Origin: Siderastrea siderea
Lineage: Eukaryota > Cnidaria > Anthozoa > Scleractinia > Rhizangiidae
DNA length: 64,000 nucleotides
Reading direction: 5' to 3'
Assembly (NCBI GenBank): GCA_964030785.1
Contig: OZ034978.1
Span: 18,788,953-18,852,952 of the forward strand
The notes beneath the pieces are model-generated. The model was not told the DNA's origin. It was given only the letters and a program-made list of their open reading frames with translations, and searched no databases. The number at the start of each line of letters is the position of its first letter. Positions within the stretch are counted from its first letter, which is position 1. The position numbers and the translations under genes were made by a program. This document shows positions 38,609-51,191 of the stretch, piece by piece.

Positions 38609-39269
38609 TGTTTTTATTTTGATTCTTCGTACATTTATTCCACTTGTTCGCTTCCAGATTGTGTTCTCAACGTTCTAAACGTGGTTGCTGCTTTTGACTC
38701 TGCGAATGAAATCCTGAAGGTTACTTCCCTCTGGTGATTTGGTTATGCTGTACAAGGTGGTTCTAGCCTCTGAGTAAGTGCAGGAAATCCTAAAATGTAA
38801 AACTGAAATGAAAGCTACCGAGCAGTATCTTTCTGTGGTGCTGTTTGTGACACTGTACAAGGTGGTTCTAAATTTTGAGTGGTGTAAATTAAATCCTCGT
38901 TTCACTGTTGAATCGTATGCTACCAAACAAAAGTACAGCGCTTTTCCAACACTTCCCAAAATCTCTTTTAAGTATTATTGCCCCCAAAATGAACTGGGGT
39001 GCAATTAGGACCAACCTGGCAGCAGGATGGTACATGAAGAGATGTCACCTCAGTTTTCCCTTAGTTGGCGATTCTTTTTTCTCGTCTCCTTTTCTATGAT
39101 AATGTCAATGTCCTGATAGAGTGAAATGAACTTAGATAATTGCCAGTTTAGTCCAAGTTCTAGGATTACTTATTCGTCGTCAGATAATGTTATCAATTTT
39201 CCAGTTTCTCGAAGTAAGACATGGCTCCGCTGAGTTTCTGCTTCTTGTGTTAGTCACTAGTCGAGATAA

Positions 39270-42200
39270 TCACTCCTGTATTTCTGTGTCTAGTAAGTCA
39301 TCCAGTAAATCTTTCTTCTTCTTTGCCGTTTTTGGAGCTGAGCAGGAGTTAAGGTACTTCTGATTGTTTCACAATAGATGACGTGCCAAAAAATTCAACT
39401 TTTTTTGCGGTTGTTTATTCAGCCAAAATATACACTTCCATACAATAAAAAGTTAGCTGATAAATTTTCTTAAGTCGGCTATTGTAGCTCCCTAAGTAAG
39501 AATATGACTTTTGTTAGCATCGTTTGAAGAACTCAAAATAAAAAGTCAGTTTGTTTTCAAAGGATACTGCCATGAAAATGTTCAGCGGTTCTCTTTCTAA
39601 GAGCCTCAACGCTGTCCTCGTCCTCGGCCCATTCTAGCACCAGTCTTCTCCCGTACAAATGGGTACTGCTGCACAGGGACTCGAATGCGCGCTATGAAGA
39701 CATTCATATAACGTTCACTCAATTGCCTTTACCCACCCCACCAACCTAAACTTTCTTTAGCAGGAAGGTGCCAATGGCTTAGTCAGGTGAACGAGTATGA
39801 TTTCTAGACTGGTTAAGACGGTTCAATCGTTCCCCGTGTCGTTTCGTATTCATATCTCATCAGAAAGGCAGGAGTAAAACGCGTTCAGGAAAAAACAGAG
39901 TGATTTTGAGATGTGCGGAACTGGGAAAGGTATTTCATGGACAGGCTTACCAGAGTATCATGTTCACCTAGGGGAAGGGGAAGGGGATGGAGAGAATGGA
40001 ATTCCCTTTCTCTTGTTTCTCTACTCTCCCCCTCTCCCCGGGTACTCAGGCTACGGTCAGGCGGTTCAGGTTATTTACCGACATACTGTTGCTTACTTTT
40101 GCGTCTTGCTTGGTGACAAAGTCAACAAAGGCGAATCCTCTGTGGGTCCCAGTGCCCGACAGCTTCTTTGGAAGCCTCAAGGTTTTGATTCCGCCGAACG
40201 TGCTGCGAAGAAGAGACGAAAGTGCAAGTTAATTTATTGCTGTGCTGCTTACACCCGTCTGGTCTAGTAGTCCAGGGCTGCTGAGGTCGCGGTTTGGAAT
40301 CCAGCGCTATTATCTTTTTTAAGCTGAAACTACAAACAAGTTTCTAAAAAAGCCAATAAGAGGGCAGTACTAACAGGAACGTGAGTGGGGTGGCCAAACG
40401 CTAAAAAATTTTCCTACAAATTTGAGCTCCATCACAGTTTGCAACTAGCCGCGCTTAATCAAAGTTGTAAACTTGCGTTTACTACGAACAGTCCCTCTTT
40501 TCCTAGCCTGTTCCAGGTTCTGAGAGTTCCAGTCAGCTTTGAACATACAGAACATGACGTCGTAGTTTTTTATTATTAGTAGTATTGTTTATTTGATTTA
40601 TTTTAATATCACTTGCCAACTGTCCTAATAAGGATTTTGCAAGTTATAGATGTAAACGTAGATGTAGTAGTGAGGGCGAAAAACTAGAAAGGGGACGCGA
40701 AAATAAGTCTCTCAAAGAATGGAACAAGCTACTCTTTTCTCTCAACGACAGTCGAGCCGGATCACGCGTGTGAAAGCTCTCCTCACGCCCAAAGGAGCTC
40801 TCGCCGCTTTGATCTAGCCATGTATGATTCTTCGCGCGAGCTCTATTTGTTTATCCCTAAACAAAAGAAATTAAATAAATAAAATAACGAATACTGGCAC
40901 TCTCCCTGGTTCGTATAAGCCTTGTTTACTCACCCAAAGAGTTCTTTGATATCTTTTTCAGAAGCTTCAAAAGGAACATTTCGCACCAGGATTTTTGAAC
41001 TGTTTTGTTTCGCCAAAGAGGCTGGCTTGCGTTGTGACGCCTTGTTGCTATAAACATGTGTAAAGAAAATAAAGAATCAGCACTTTAAAACTGGAAGAAA
41101 TTCACCTGTGTTTCATTCTTGAAGCTAAACTTTGAGTTACAGGGTAAAAAAGAAAAAATACTTTCGCCCAACGTGGGGCTCGAACCCACGACCCTGAGAT
41201 TAAGAGTCTCATGCTCTACCGACTGAGCTAGCCGGGCGAGTTGGATTCTAACCGCGAAATAAATACGATTTATCTAAATTGTCCTTAAGTGTGAATTGAC
41301 CAAACTGCGACTGAGGTTGCGTTCATTTTACTTTAGTCAGCCTATTTTCAGATCTGTAGACTGCAAAACAGTCTCTTTCTCTCAGATCTTTCTCAAGACC
41401 GAAGTTGAATAGAGCGCACTACAATATCCGAAGCCAGACCGAGTCAACATAACATTCCTCCTTCCTGCGTGGGTGGATTGTTTGGATTGCGATGTTCCTA
41501 AATGGAACAGAAAATCGAATTTTCGATCGCTAACCCGAAAAAGAAAAACGCGTGGTATTAAATAAACAGGATCCTCGAGACAAGCCTTTAGTCAAGTAAT
41601 GTAATTTTAAGTTTTAAAGTCACTAGATAAAATCCTTAGGTGTGAACACTTTCAAGAGTTTGCTGTTATGGACAAATATTAACAAGACGTCTGAAAAATG
41701 TTGTGCATTATTTTTTGTTTGTCACTTTGTCAAAGTTGATACTTAAAAAATTCTACTTGCCTGTTTAAGAAAAGCACTCTACCCATGCAAACCATGGATG
41801 AAAGCAAAGAAAATGTAAGATGCGGCTGCCATTCACCTGGGTGTCCTGTGCGACATCTTGAGTTCCAGAATGTGATCTTCAAGTGACGAGTTCTGAATGA
41901 AAACATTACGAAAAATAAGGTGTTGGTTACTTTTGATCAGTAAAATATAATCAGGAGAAAAGACAATCTACAACTGAAACATACGGGGAAAGAAGCGAAT
42001 GACTAGAAAAATCGACAGATGACGATCTCAAGAAGGAAACCATTGTTTGAAAGTACGCATTGGTGCTACGAACTCCCACATGGTCTAGCGGTTAGGATTT
42101 CTGGTTTTCACCCAGGCGGCCCGGGTTCGACTCCCGGTGTGGGAAAACAAATTTCATTTTTTATTTTTTATTTCTTATTTTTGTAGTTTTTGTACTTTTA

Positions 42201-45200
42201 ACATTTCTATTCTTATCCAGGGTAAATATCCTTGAAAAAAATATTTTTTTATTTGCGTAAAACTTGAATGAAACTTTACACAACGATAAGCCTCCGGTCC
42301 CCCGCCCGAGGTTATTCACTACACCTGCTGTAACTGCGGATGCATTTGCCGACAGGATACACCGCAAACAAAGTTGTCAATAGGCTCACGGCAGGGGAAA
42401 ACTTGAACACTAGTGGTGAGCAACCTTCTTCTCATGGTCTTTGGCAATCCAACAAAACGTGACTCCGTGCGGACAACAAGAAAGAGCCCCTGTTTTGAAC
42501 TACTACTACTACTAATAATAATAAAAGTAAAATTCCCATATGGTCTAGCGGCTAGGATTCCTGTTTTTCACCTAGGCGGCGCGGGCTCGACTCTCGGTAT
42601 GGGAAAGCAAACCTTTTTAGTACTAACCGTTTTTCACATATCTTTGATACTAACACGAAATATTTTTTCCTACATCCTATGTACCTTGTGTGCATCATTT
42701 TCCTGCACTATCTTGGTATTTTTGTTCTTGTATTTTCTGAGGTAGTCACAATTACTGTAGCAAGCGTGAAGTCTTATTTGGTAAATAAATATGACAGATA
42801 TTCCGAACAAAACAGGACCTTAAAACAATTTTCCAATAAAGAGAATGCAATGGAACTCGAAGCACACAAAAAGAGAATCAAGTCCTAGCAGATGGATTCC
42901 CTTTTTCTCTTCACCTGTATGCTTTACATTGAGTCCACATCGTGGGGAGAAATAAGGTGTTTATGTTCAAGAACGTACCTGAAGTTGTTTTATGGCCTTC
43001 AAAGCGTCTGATTTTGTCTTGTACTCTACAAAGCCGTAACCCATAGACAGCAAATTTCCTGGAAATGAAATAAGCACGGTCCAAAAAAAACATGACAACA
43101 TTTTTACTTTTAGCTATGGCCTCAAAAACCGTATGCTTATTGCTACTGATTACTGGTGTCGTACATACCCGGTTTTTTGGGATCCTTTTTCTTCGCTATT
43201 GTTGCATTAAGAAGAGGGCCCATCTTGGAAAACGCCTAGTGCAAAAACACCACAAATGAACGTAAGATTAATTTCATCGCCGGATTAATCCATCAGCCCA
43301 CTTCAGCAGTGCCCATCACCCGTAGGGCGTTAGCAGGGCATTTGTCACCGTTGTTACACCGGGGTGGGTCATTTGCAAATTATCTCGAGCCGGGGGTTGA
43401 ACATTCGTCTCCCCAGGGGCAGTTGACGGCCCCGTGTTTTTGGTGTCGCAGATTCGTCAGTGACTTCGTTTCAGTGACGAGTTTTTTACGTGATTTTATA
43501 ACATAGAGGGCAAAATTACTGACTGCTGATTGGTTGAGACAGAGGGCATTTTTTCTAAATTTTCTTTCGGACGAGGGCAAAATTACTAATTCGTGATTGG
43601 CGAAGTGCCAAAATTACTCGCATTTGATTGGCTGAGCGCGAGAGCGCGCCATTTGCATTTTGTAGGCGCCTTGAAACGAAAAACGCAATTTGAGTTGTTC
43701 AACACAAGGATCGCTTCAAAGTTTGACTTTTAACCGAGATGGTTGTTAAAAATGGTATGGAAATCGGGTGTTTGCTTGAAGAGGAATTCCAAAAGGTGAA
43801 CCTATATGTGTTACGGGAAACAGCAAATTTTTATTTGTTTTAAAACTACTGAAAACTTTGGAGCGACGCGGTCGATAACTTTTCCAGCGAGAGGAAGCTT
43901 TGCAGCTCAGGTGAATAAAATGTATATAGTTATAAGTGTGTTTTGTCAATGAACTAGAATTGTATTTATCTCTTAAGATGTACATAATGGTCAGTCTTTC
44001 TTGGTCTGTGCGCTGAGCAACAGTTAAAATGCTTGTTTGGTGAATTGTTTACGAGCGGGTACTTTTATAATTATTCTGAGGGCCGGCTGATTGTGTTTCA
44101 ACGTGCATGGAAAGTTTTCCGAAAATTTTGCCCTCTGTGTTATAAACAAGTAATCGCATTGAGTCGTCGTAGAATTAAGGATAAATTTCACTTGTATTTT
44201 CAAAGTTTTCACAAATGCGTGGAAATTTATCCTTAATTCTACTCGGCCTCATGCGATTACATATACGAAACCGGTTTCAGGCTTTTTCTCCGGAACTCCC
44301 ATTCGTTTAATATGAAATTGTACGTTGATTTTGGCCTGAATACAGTAATTAGTTAACTGTTTTAAAGAGGAAGAAAGAACAGAAAATAGTACTGAAAGGA
44401 TGACATTATTTTATTCCGTTTCTTTTCTACCTGCCTCTAACTGCAGCTAGGTGAGTAAATGGCTCATACTTCGGCAGAAAAGAACGCAGGAATAAACAAC
44501 ACAAGCAAAACAAACTGCGGTAACTGACTAAAATCCTATTCACGTCACCTCTTTCAGGGCGTCTTCAGTGGTATTGAAGTTCAGGTTCTTTACGAACACT
44601 GTTGTTCGCTCGGCGTTTTCTGAATCACTGCCTTTGTCTTCTTGATTATTCTCATCGGTTTCTTTGCCCTGGGGACAATCCAAAGAAATTAGAGCAATCT
44701 CACTTTAACAAACAGTACACTAGACTCTAATTAGTGTGGGTTGGAAAGTTTGTTAGTAGTTGTTACGAAAAGTGTGTGTCAATTCACTTAGGCTGCGTAG
44801 CTGGCGGATTGTTCACGCGAAGGCAAAGTTTTAGCCTGTGAAAAAATTCCTTAGTGAGGAATAAGGCAAATGGGGCTTTACGTTCAGTTACCGAAAGACG
44901 AAGATCCTCTCACACAAAGCATGCCTTCCCGGCCAAAAAAAAAAAACATGGGTCAGTGTTTCACCCTTCCCACTGCAATCATTTTCAGAGAAAAGCCGGA
45001 GAAAGCGCAGCCTAGTTTTCTACCAAACCCGAGTATAACACCCGTTGTGCTAATGTATGAGGCGTTTATCATACTTACATGTAGAGCGGGGGAGGTACAT
45101 GTCTATTAGTGAAACTAAGGTAAACAACATACTACTCACCTCGTCTTCTTTAGTGTGTTTATCCGTTTTTGTTTCTTCAGCGTCTTTCTCTCCAGGCTTA

Positions 45201-45832
45201 CTGGTAAATACTCCAAGAGGGGCCCACTCCAGGTATAAGGGCACGTGTTTAAACTGTTAAGGTGAAGCAAAACAGTAAAAATACTTTAAGCGTTACAATG
45301 GGCACTCTCTTCTTAAAGTATTTTAAAGCCCTGTCATTTTACACTTTCAATTTAGCAAAACCATCCTTACAGACCTTTCAGCCCAAACATAAACTTAAAA
45401 AAATCAGGTTTTGCAATAAAATCAAGTTAAACGTAAAAACAATTAGAGTTGGTTTTTTCTCAGTGCAAAAACAAGTACAAGTTCTTGCCCATGAATTAAG
45501 AAGAAACAAGCACCAAAACGATGATTGACTAACTATAATTGTCAGTTTTGAAAAACTTTGAAAGATATCTTAACTGGTTACTTTTGTTATAAAAATTGCA
45601 AATTACTTTGCTATATGCCAGCTTTTGGAAAGCTTTTTTCGCCTGACTTGGTTCAAAGAACCCTACCAGCGCATTGATTCCTGATGGTGGCAGAACAAGC
45701 CTGGCCACAGTTCCAAATGGTACAAAAATGGTCCTCAGTCCTTCACATGTTGTGTTAAAGGGAAGAGTTTTCACTAACATCACAGTGTTACTCCGCTTAG
45801 CTGAGGGCTAAGAAAACAATAAAATCAAAAAA

Positions 45833-45891
<59 letters not shown>

Positions 45892-46786
45892 TTTAGCAGC
45901 TACACGATGGTTACCTGTCAATTAACCTACAATTTCCAAGCTGTTTGGTTTTTATTTGTCTTAACCATACCACCTAGGTATTTTTCTTCGGGCTTAGTAA
46001 ACAAGCACTATGAAGTTTTCATTGATTAAAAGAAAAACCTGTTCATAGAAAAACATTTCAGTACAGACAGCGAGCGCATTATTGGTAGATAACACAAAAA
46101 AAGTTTGTCAAGATGCAGGATAGAGCGTAAAAGGAGGAAGGATGCAAGATACTGTGAATTTTAAGAGAAGGATATGGGAAGAAAATACCATTTGGAGATG
46201 CAGGATGTGTTCTCTATGAAAGGTGGGATGCAAGGATGAACTGAAGCTACATATCATTTCAAGCAAATTGCACTCTGCCAAAGGGCGATGGTGATGAGGA
46301 TTCTAACTAGTATGGGATGGTAAAAAAGGCCACAAATTTGGCATGGAAAGCAGGCTTAAAAGGCCTTATTTGGAGCCTCCTAGTACGTTGACTAACAGGT
46401 GCTTTGGGGAGAAAATCCTTCACTGCTTTTTCTAATAACTTTATCTTAAATGTCAATGAACTTAATATTCACTAACTAACAACCAATAATGAGAACAAAC
46501 AACTTAGTAGCTTTAGAAAGCAGACAAGTTTAAGACCCACCAGCCCAAAAACATCCAGTTTGACTCTTTGAGAAACAAGAAACTTCCTTGTTTCTGTGAC
46601 AACTTGTGTTTCCCCAAGTACCATGCGTACAGCAAGGCTACTTGATGATGCATCATCTAAAATACTGCCTTTCGTTGTGTTGTACTTATCGGCCATGACA
46701 CCAGCAACTGCATTCATCCCCAGAAACAGTGTGTTCCAGTTTTGGCCATGGCCACTTAGGCTCTTCTTTTTTGCATCATCCTTTGA
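39270..46786 (-). CDS. RBM19: RBM19 (Mrd1) 3' part, copy A plus unit 6: eleven in-phase exons
   Basis: RBM19/Mrd1 is a multi-RRM nucleolar protein that binds pre-rRNA in small-subunit processing. I placed exons from splice signals and RRM homology, 5' to 3' on the minus strand: 46786-46541 (linker with NWNTLFLG), 45795-45607 (RRM4, NTVMLVKTLPF), 45253-45140 (PLYLEWAP), 44668-44549 (RRM5 start, TTVFVKNLNF), 43235-43169, 43058-42979 (RNP1 MGYGFVEY), 41892-41837 (a), 41047-40934 (b, SKILVRNVPFEAS), 40202-40097 (c, RNP1 HRGFAFVDF), 39691-39568 (d, LVLEWAED) and 39337-39270 (e, DLLDDLLDTEMQE then TGA). Lengths 246, 189, 114, 120, 67, 80, 56, 114, 106, 124 and 68 join without a phase break into 427 codons plus stop. 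The RRM4 acceptor could lie 5 nt upstream, but only the AAG site keeps frame with the GTGGGT donor. N-terminal exons (RRM1-3) are not seen; they would lie right of the window or be absent. Family is certain; that this copy is the expressed one is inferred. Confidence 0.9.
41165..41237 (-). tRNA. tRNA-Lys(CTT), unit 6
   Basis: An intact cloverleaf with anticodon CTT. It lies within the intron between exons a and b of the intact RBM19 reading and is co-oriented with the host gene. Confidence 0.96.
42074..42145 (+). tRNA. tRNA-Glu(TTC), unit 6
   Basis: An intact cloverleaf with anticodon TTC. It is antisense to RBM19 copy A, inside the intron between the RNP1 exon (42979-43058) and exon a. Confidence 0.96.
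42534..42605 (+). pseudogene. tRNA-Glu-like relic, RBM19 copy A
   Basis: This 72-nt sequence resembles the neighbouring tRNA-Glu: acceptor TCCCATA/TATGGGA pairs fully and the anticodon loop TTTTCAC keeps TTC. The anticodon stem has a T-C mismatch (CCTGT/CTAGG) and the T-stem is weakened (GCGGG against CTCGG). It is probably an older duplicate of the tRNA-Glu 460 bp to its left and could still carry active internal promoter boxes. Confidence 0.75.
43494..44146. mobile_element. MITE-like insertion in RBM19 copy A intron
   Basis: The terminal inverted repeats TTTATAACATAGAGGGCAAA (left) and TTTTGCCCTCTGTGTTATAA (right) bound about 650 bp. Copy B lacks the whole 43497-44268 region at the matching place, so it inserted after the duplication or was lost from B. 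No coding capacity is recognised. Confidence 0.75.
44148..44262. mobile_element. Small foldback element next to the MITE
   Basis: AAGTAATCGCATTGAG through AATTAAGGATAAATTTCAC is mirrored by GTGGAAATTTATCCTTAATT through ATGCGATTAC, giving a nearly full-length hairpin of about 115 bp. It abuts the right end of the preceding element and is missing from copy B. Confidence 0.75.
45832..45891. repeat. (TAAA)n/(TAA)n microsatellite, copy A
   Basis: A simple repeat in the RBM19 intron upstream of the RRM4 exon, with an orthologous longer tract in copy B. Confidence 0.95.
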
Positions 46787-49700
46787 CTGGAAGGAAGTTG
46801 TCTTATCTTTAGGACGAATTAACCAAAACAAAGGACTATAATGTCAGCTGTTTTTTGCCACACTTTGCAGGGCCACATTTACATATACAAAAACCTAAAA
46901 ATAATGGTCCAGTTTTGTTCAGAGATACTACGATAGCGCAGTGAAACTATTACCGGTAATAAATGTTACTTGCATTTCAACCTAGAAAAAAGTGCGCTAT
47001 TGTTGTGGAAAACTAAAATAGTTGTTAGATCATTTCCGACATATTTTCACAGGCTGTCATAAGAAAAAACAGCTATAACAATATTGTACATTTTAGTTCT
47101 TTTACGTACTGTTCAGTGGAGGTGGAATTTACAAGAGAACGTCTAAGTTTTGTTTTTACTATTTCAAGCAATGCGCCGACTCAGTTCAATAAAAGCCTAA
47201 GCACTGACTGAACAGTCATCCCGGTTGGGTGAAATGCTCGCTTTAGGGGTCACTACCGAGGGAAGTACGTTCCTGCCATTGCCCCTGGGAAGGTCTGAGA
47301 CAAAGGCCCTTGTCTATCCCAGATGGATAGCCTCTGAAGGAGAGGAGTGGATCACTAGAAACAGGACGGAGGATGCCAGTAGCTGCGTCACAGTTGGAAA
47401 GGTTCCACGGCCGGCATGGTTAGTTCAATCAGCGAGGTAGCGTCCAAAACAACGCTATAACTCAATTCAGACTACTCTTCGTCCAACCCACTTTTTAATT
47501 TTCTTTTTTCTAAGAAGTAACAGGCACCCTTACTTCTGAAGAAACGTTTGTCCACGAGTGACAGGAATGCTTTTTCTCTTTTATCTGTGAACGTCGCTTG
47601 CACTTGCATTTGCGTTTGCGTCGCTCGTGTGAACCAGCCTTAAGTGTTTTTGTTAATCCAAGAGGAGTAACATAAAATAATCCAGCGCACGGCCACCCAA
47701 AAAACCCCCGCACCGCAGGCAAGTTTATGCCTTTTGTATCAATTTTTGTACCAATAATTCATTACTTTGCCGCGAGTCTCAAAGGTTTCTTCTCGTCACA
47801 ATTTTGTCTTTAGAACCTCACAAAAAATTCGCGTGACAGTACAAGTTGCTGAAGTTGCAAAAACTTAAGCTTGGACTGATTAACACTCAGGGTGGTGCGA
47901 CTGTGCCTCTACAAATATCCGAAAATGACAACAACGCTCTGTACCTCAGAATTTGAGCTTTATTTTTCTGATCCACTGCCCAATGATCTTTATTTGTAGC
48001 TGAGACTCGGGACATATACACCTAGTAAAAGGCATGGCAAATTGCAACCAAAAATGAGATTACAAATGATACACCCAGTAGAACATTTTACATTTGACGT
48101 GGACTGATAAGACTCGCAGAATAATCATCACCACGAACAGCTTATATTTTGCAGTTGTCTTCCAATCCCAAGCCCTTGCATCTATGATAATTCTTCGTAC
48201 ATTTATTCCACTTGTTCGCTTCCAGATTGTGTTCTCAACGTTCCAAACGTGGTTGCTGCTTTTGACTCTGCTGATGAAATCCTGAAGGTTACTTCCCTGT
48301 GGTGATGTTGGTTATGCTGTGCAAGGTGGTTCTAACTTCTGAGGAAGTGCAGGAAATCCTAAAATGTAAAACTGAAATGAAAGCTACCGAGCAGTATCTT
48401 TCTGTGCTGCTGTTTGTGACACTGTACAAGGTGGTTCTAAATTTTGAGTGGTGTAAATTAAATCCCCATGTTTCAATGTTGAACAAAAGTACAGCGCTTT
48501 TCCAACACTTCCCAAAATCTCTTTTAAGTATTATTGACCCCAAAATGAACTGGGGTGCAATTAGGACCGACCTGGCAGCAGGATGGTACATGAAGAGATG
48601 TCACCTCAGTTTTCCCTTAGTTGGCGATTCTTTCTTCTCGTCTACTTTTCTATGATAATGTCAATGTCCTGATAGAGTGAAATGAACTTAGATCATTGCC
48701 TGTTTAGTCCAAGTTCTAAGATTACTTATTCGTCGCCGGATAATGTTATCAATTTTCCAGTTTCTCGAAGTAAGACATGGCTCCGCTGAGTTTCTGCTTA
48801 TTGTGTCAGTCACCAGTCGAGATAATCACTCCTGCATTTTTGTGTCTAGTAAGTCATCCAGTAAATCTTTCTTCTTCTTTGCCGTTTTTGGAGCTGAGCA
48901 GGAGTTAAGGTACTTGTGATTGTTTCACAATAGATAACGTGCCAAAAAATTCAACTTTTGTTGCGGTTGTTTATCCATCCAAAAAATACACTTCCATACA
49001 ATAAAAAGTTAGCTGATAAATTTTCTTAAGTCGGCTATTGTAGCTCTCTAAGTAAGCATATGACTTTTGTTAGCATCGTTTGAAGAACTCAAAATAAAAA
49101 GTCAGTGTGCTTTCAATGGAGACTGCCATGAAAATGTTCAGCGGTTCTCTTTCTAAGAGCCTCAACGCTGTACAAATGGGTACTGCTGCATAGGGACTCG
49201 AATGCGCGCTATAAAGACATTCATATATCGTTCACTCAATTGATTTTACCCACCCCACCAACCTAAACTTTCTTTAGCATGAAGGTGCCAATGGTTTAGT
49301 GAACGAGTACGATTTCTAGACTGGCTAAGACGGTTCAATCGTTTCCCATGTTGGTTCGTATTCATATCTCATCAGAAAGGCAGGAGTAAAACGCGTTCAG
49401 GAAAAAAACAGAGTGATTTTAAGATGTGCGTAACTGGGAAAGATATTTCATGGACAGGCTTACCAGAGTATCATGTTCTCCTAGGGGAAGGGGAAGGGGA
49501 TGGAGAGAATGGAATTCCCTTTCTCTCGTTTCTCTACTCTCCCCCCCCCCCCCCCTCCCGATACTCAGGCTACGGTCAGGCGGGTCAGGTCATTTACCGA
49601 CATAATGTTGCTTACTTTTGCGTCTTGCTTGGTGAGAAAGTCAACAAAGGCGAATCCTTTGTGGGTCCCAGTGCCCGACAGTCCGGGACTGCAGAGGTCG

Positions 49701-50603
49701 CGGTTTGGAATCCAGCGCTATTATCTTTTTTAAGCTGAAACTACAAGCAAGTTTCTAAAAAAGCCAATAAGAGGGCAGTACTAACAGGAACTTGAGTGGG
49801 GTGGCCAAACGCTAAAAAGTTTTCCTACAAATTTGACAATTTTGATCACAGTTTGCAACTAGCCGCGCTTAATCAAAGTTGTAAACTTGCGTTTACTACG
49901 AACAGTCCCTCTTTTCCTAGCCTGTTCCAGGTTCCGAGTGTTCCAGTTAGCTTTGAACATGCGGAACACGACTTCGTAGTTTTTTTATTATTGGTAGTAT
50001 TGTTTATGTGATTTATTTTAATATCACGTGCGAACTGTCCTAATAAGGATTTTGCAAGTTATAGATGTAGATGTAGATGTAGATGTAGTAGTGAGGGCGA
50101 AAAACTAGAAAGGGGACGCGAAAATAAGCCGCGCAGGATTTCCTACTCTCTCAAACACTGAAACAAGCTACTCATTTCTCTCAACGACACTCGAGCCGAT
50201 TAACGCGTGTGAAAGCTCTCCTCACGCCCAAAGGAGAGCTTACCGCTCTGATCTAGCCATGTATGATTCTTCGCGCGAGCTCTATTTGTTTATCCCTAAA
50301 CAAAAGAAATTAAATAAATAAAATAACGAATGCTCGCACTCTCCCTGGTTCGTATAAGCCTTATTTACTCACCCAAAGAGTTCTTTGATTTCTTTTTCAG
50401 ATGCTTCAAAAGGAACATTTCGCACCAGGATTCTTGAACTGTTTTGTTTCGTCAAAGAAGCTGGCTTGCGTTGTGACGCCTTGTTACTATAAACATGTGT
50501 AAAGAAAATAAAGAATCAACACTTTAAAACTAGAAGAAACTCTCCTGTGTTTCATTCCTGAAGCTAAACTTTGAGTTACAGGGTAAAAAAGAAAAAATAC
50601 TTT

Positions 50604-50676
50604 CGCCCAACGTGGGGCTCGAACCCACGACCCTGAGATTAAGAGTCTCATGCTCTACCGACTGAGCTAGCCGGGC
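50604..50676 (-). tRNA. tRNA-Lys(CTT), unit 7
   Basis: An intact cloverleaf with anticodon CTT and a downstream T-rich tract. It is preserved although the neighbouring RBM19 exons c and d are damaged. Confidence 0.96.
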
Positions 50677-51191
50677 GAGTTGGACTCTAATTGCGAAATA
50701 AATATGACTTAGCTAAATTCTCCTTAAGTTTGAATTGACCAATCTGCGACTGAGGTTGCGTTTATTTTACTTTAGTCAGCCTATTTTCAGATCTGTAGAC
50801 TGCAAATCAGTCTCTTTCTCTCAGATCTTTCTCAAGACCGAAGTTGAATAGAGCGCACTACAATATCCGAAACCAGACCGAGTCAACATAACATTCCTCC
50901 TTCCTGCGTGCGTGGATTGTTTGGATTGCGATGTTCCTAAATGGAACAGAAAATCGAAGTTTCGATCGCTAACCCGAAAAAGAAAAACGCGTAGTATTAA
51001 ATAAACAGGATCCTAGAGACAAGCCTTTAGTCAAGTAATGTAATTTTAAGTTTTAAGTCACTAGATAAAATCCTTAGGTGTGAACACTTTCAAGAGTTTG
51101 CTGTTATGGACAAATATTAACAAGACGTCTGAAAGATGTTGTGCATTATTTTTTGTTTGTCACTTTGTCAAAGTTGATACTTAAAAAATTC

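Larger units (their letters stand above)
35816..42323. repeat. Tandem unit U6 (6.5 kb), directly downstream of RBM19 copy A
   Basis: This unit has no large insertion. It supplies the last five exons of the intact RBM19 copy A reading. It has two private local duplications (37184-37425 and 38491-38608). Homology to the other units stops at 42323, after the GGTTATTCACTACA sequence, where the RBM19 RRM4/5 block begins. Confidence 0.9.
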
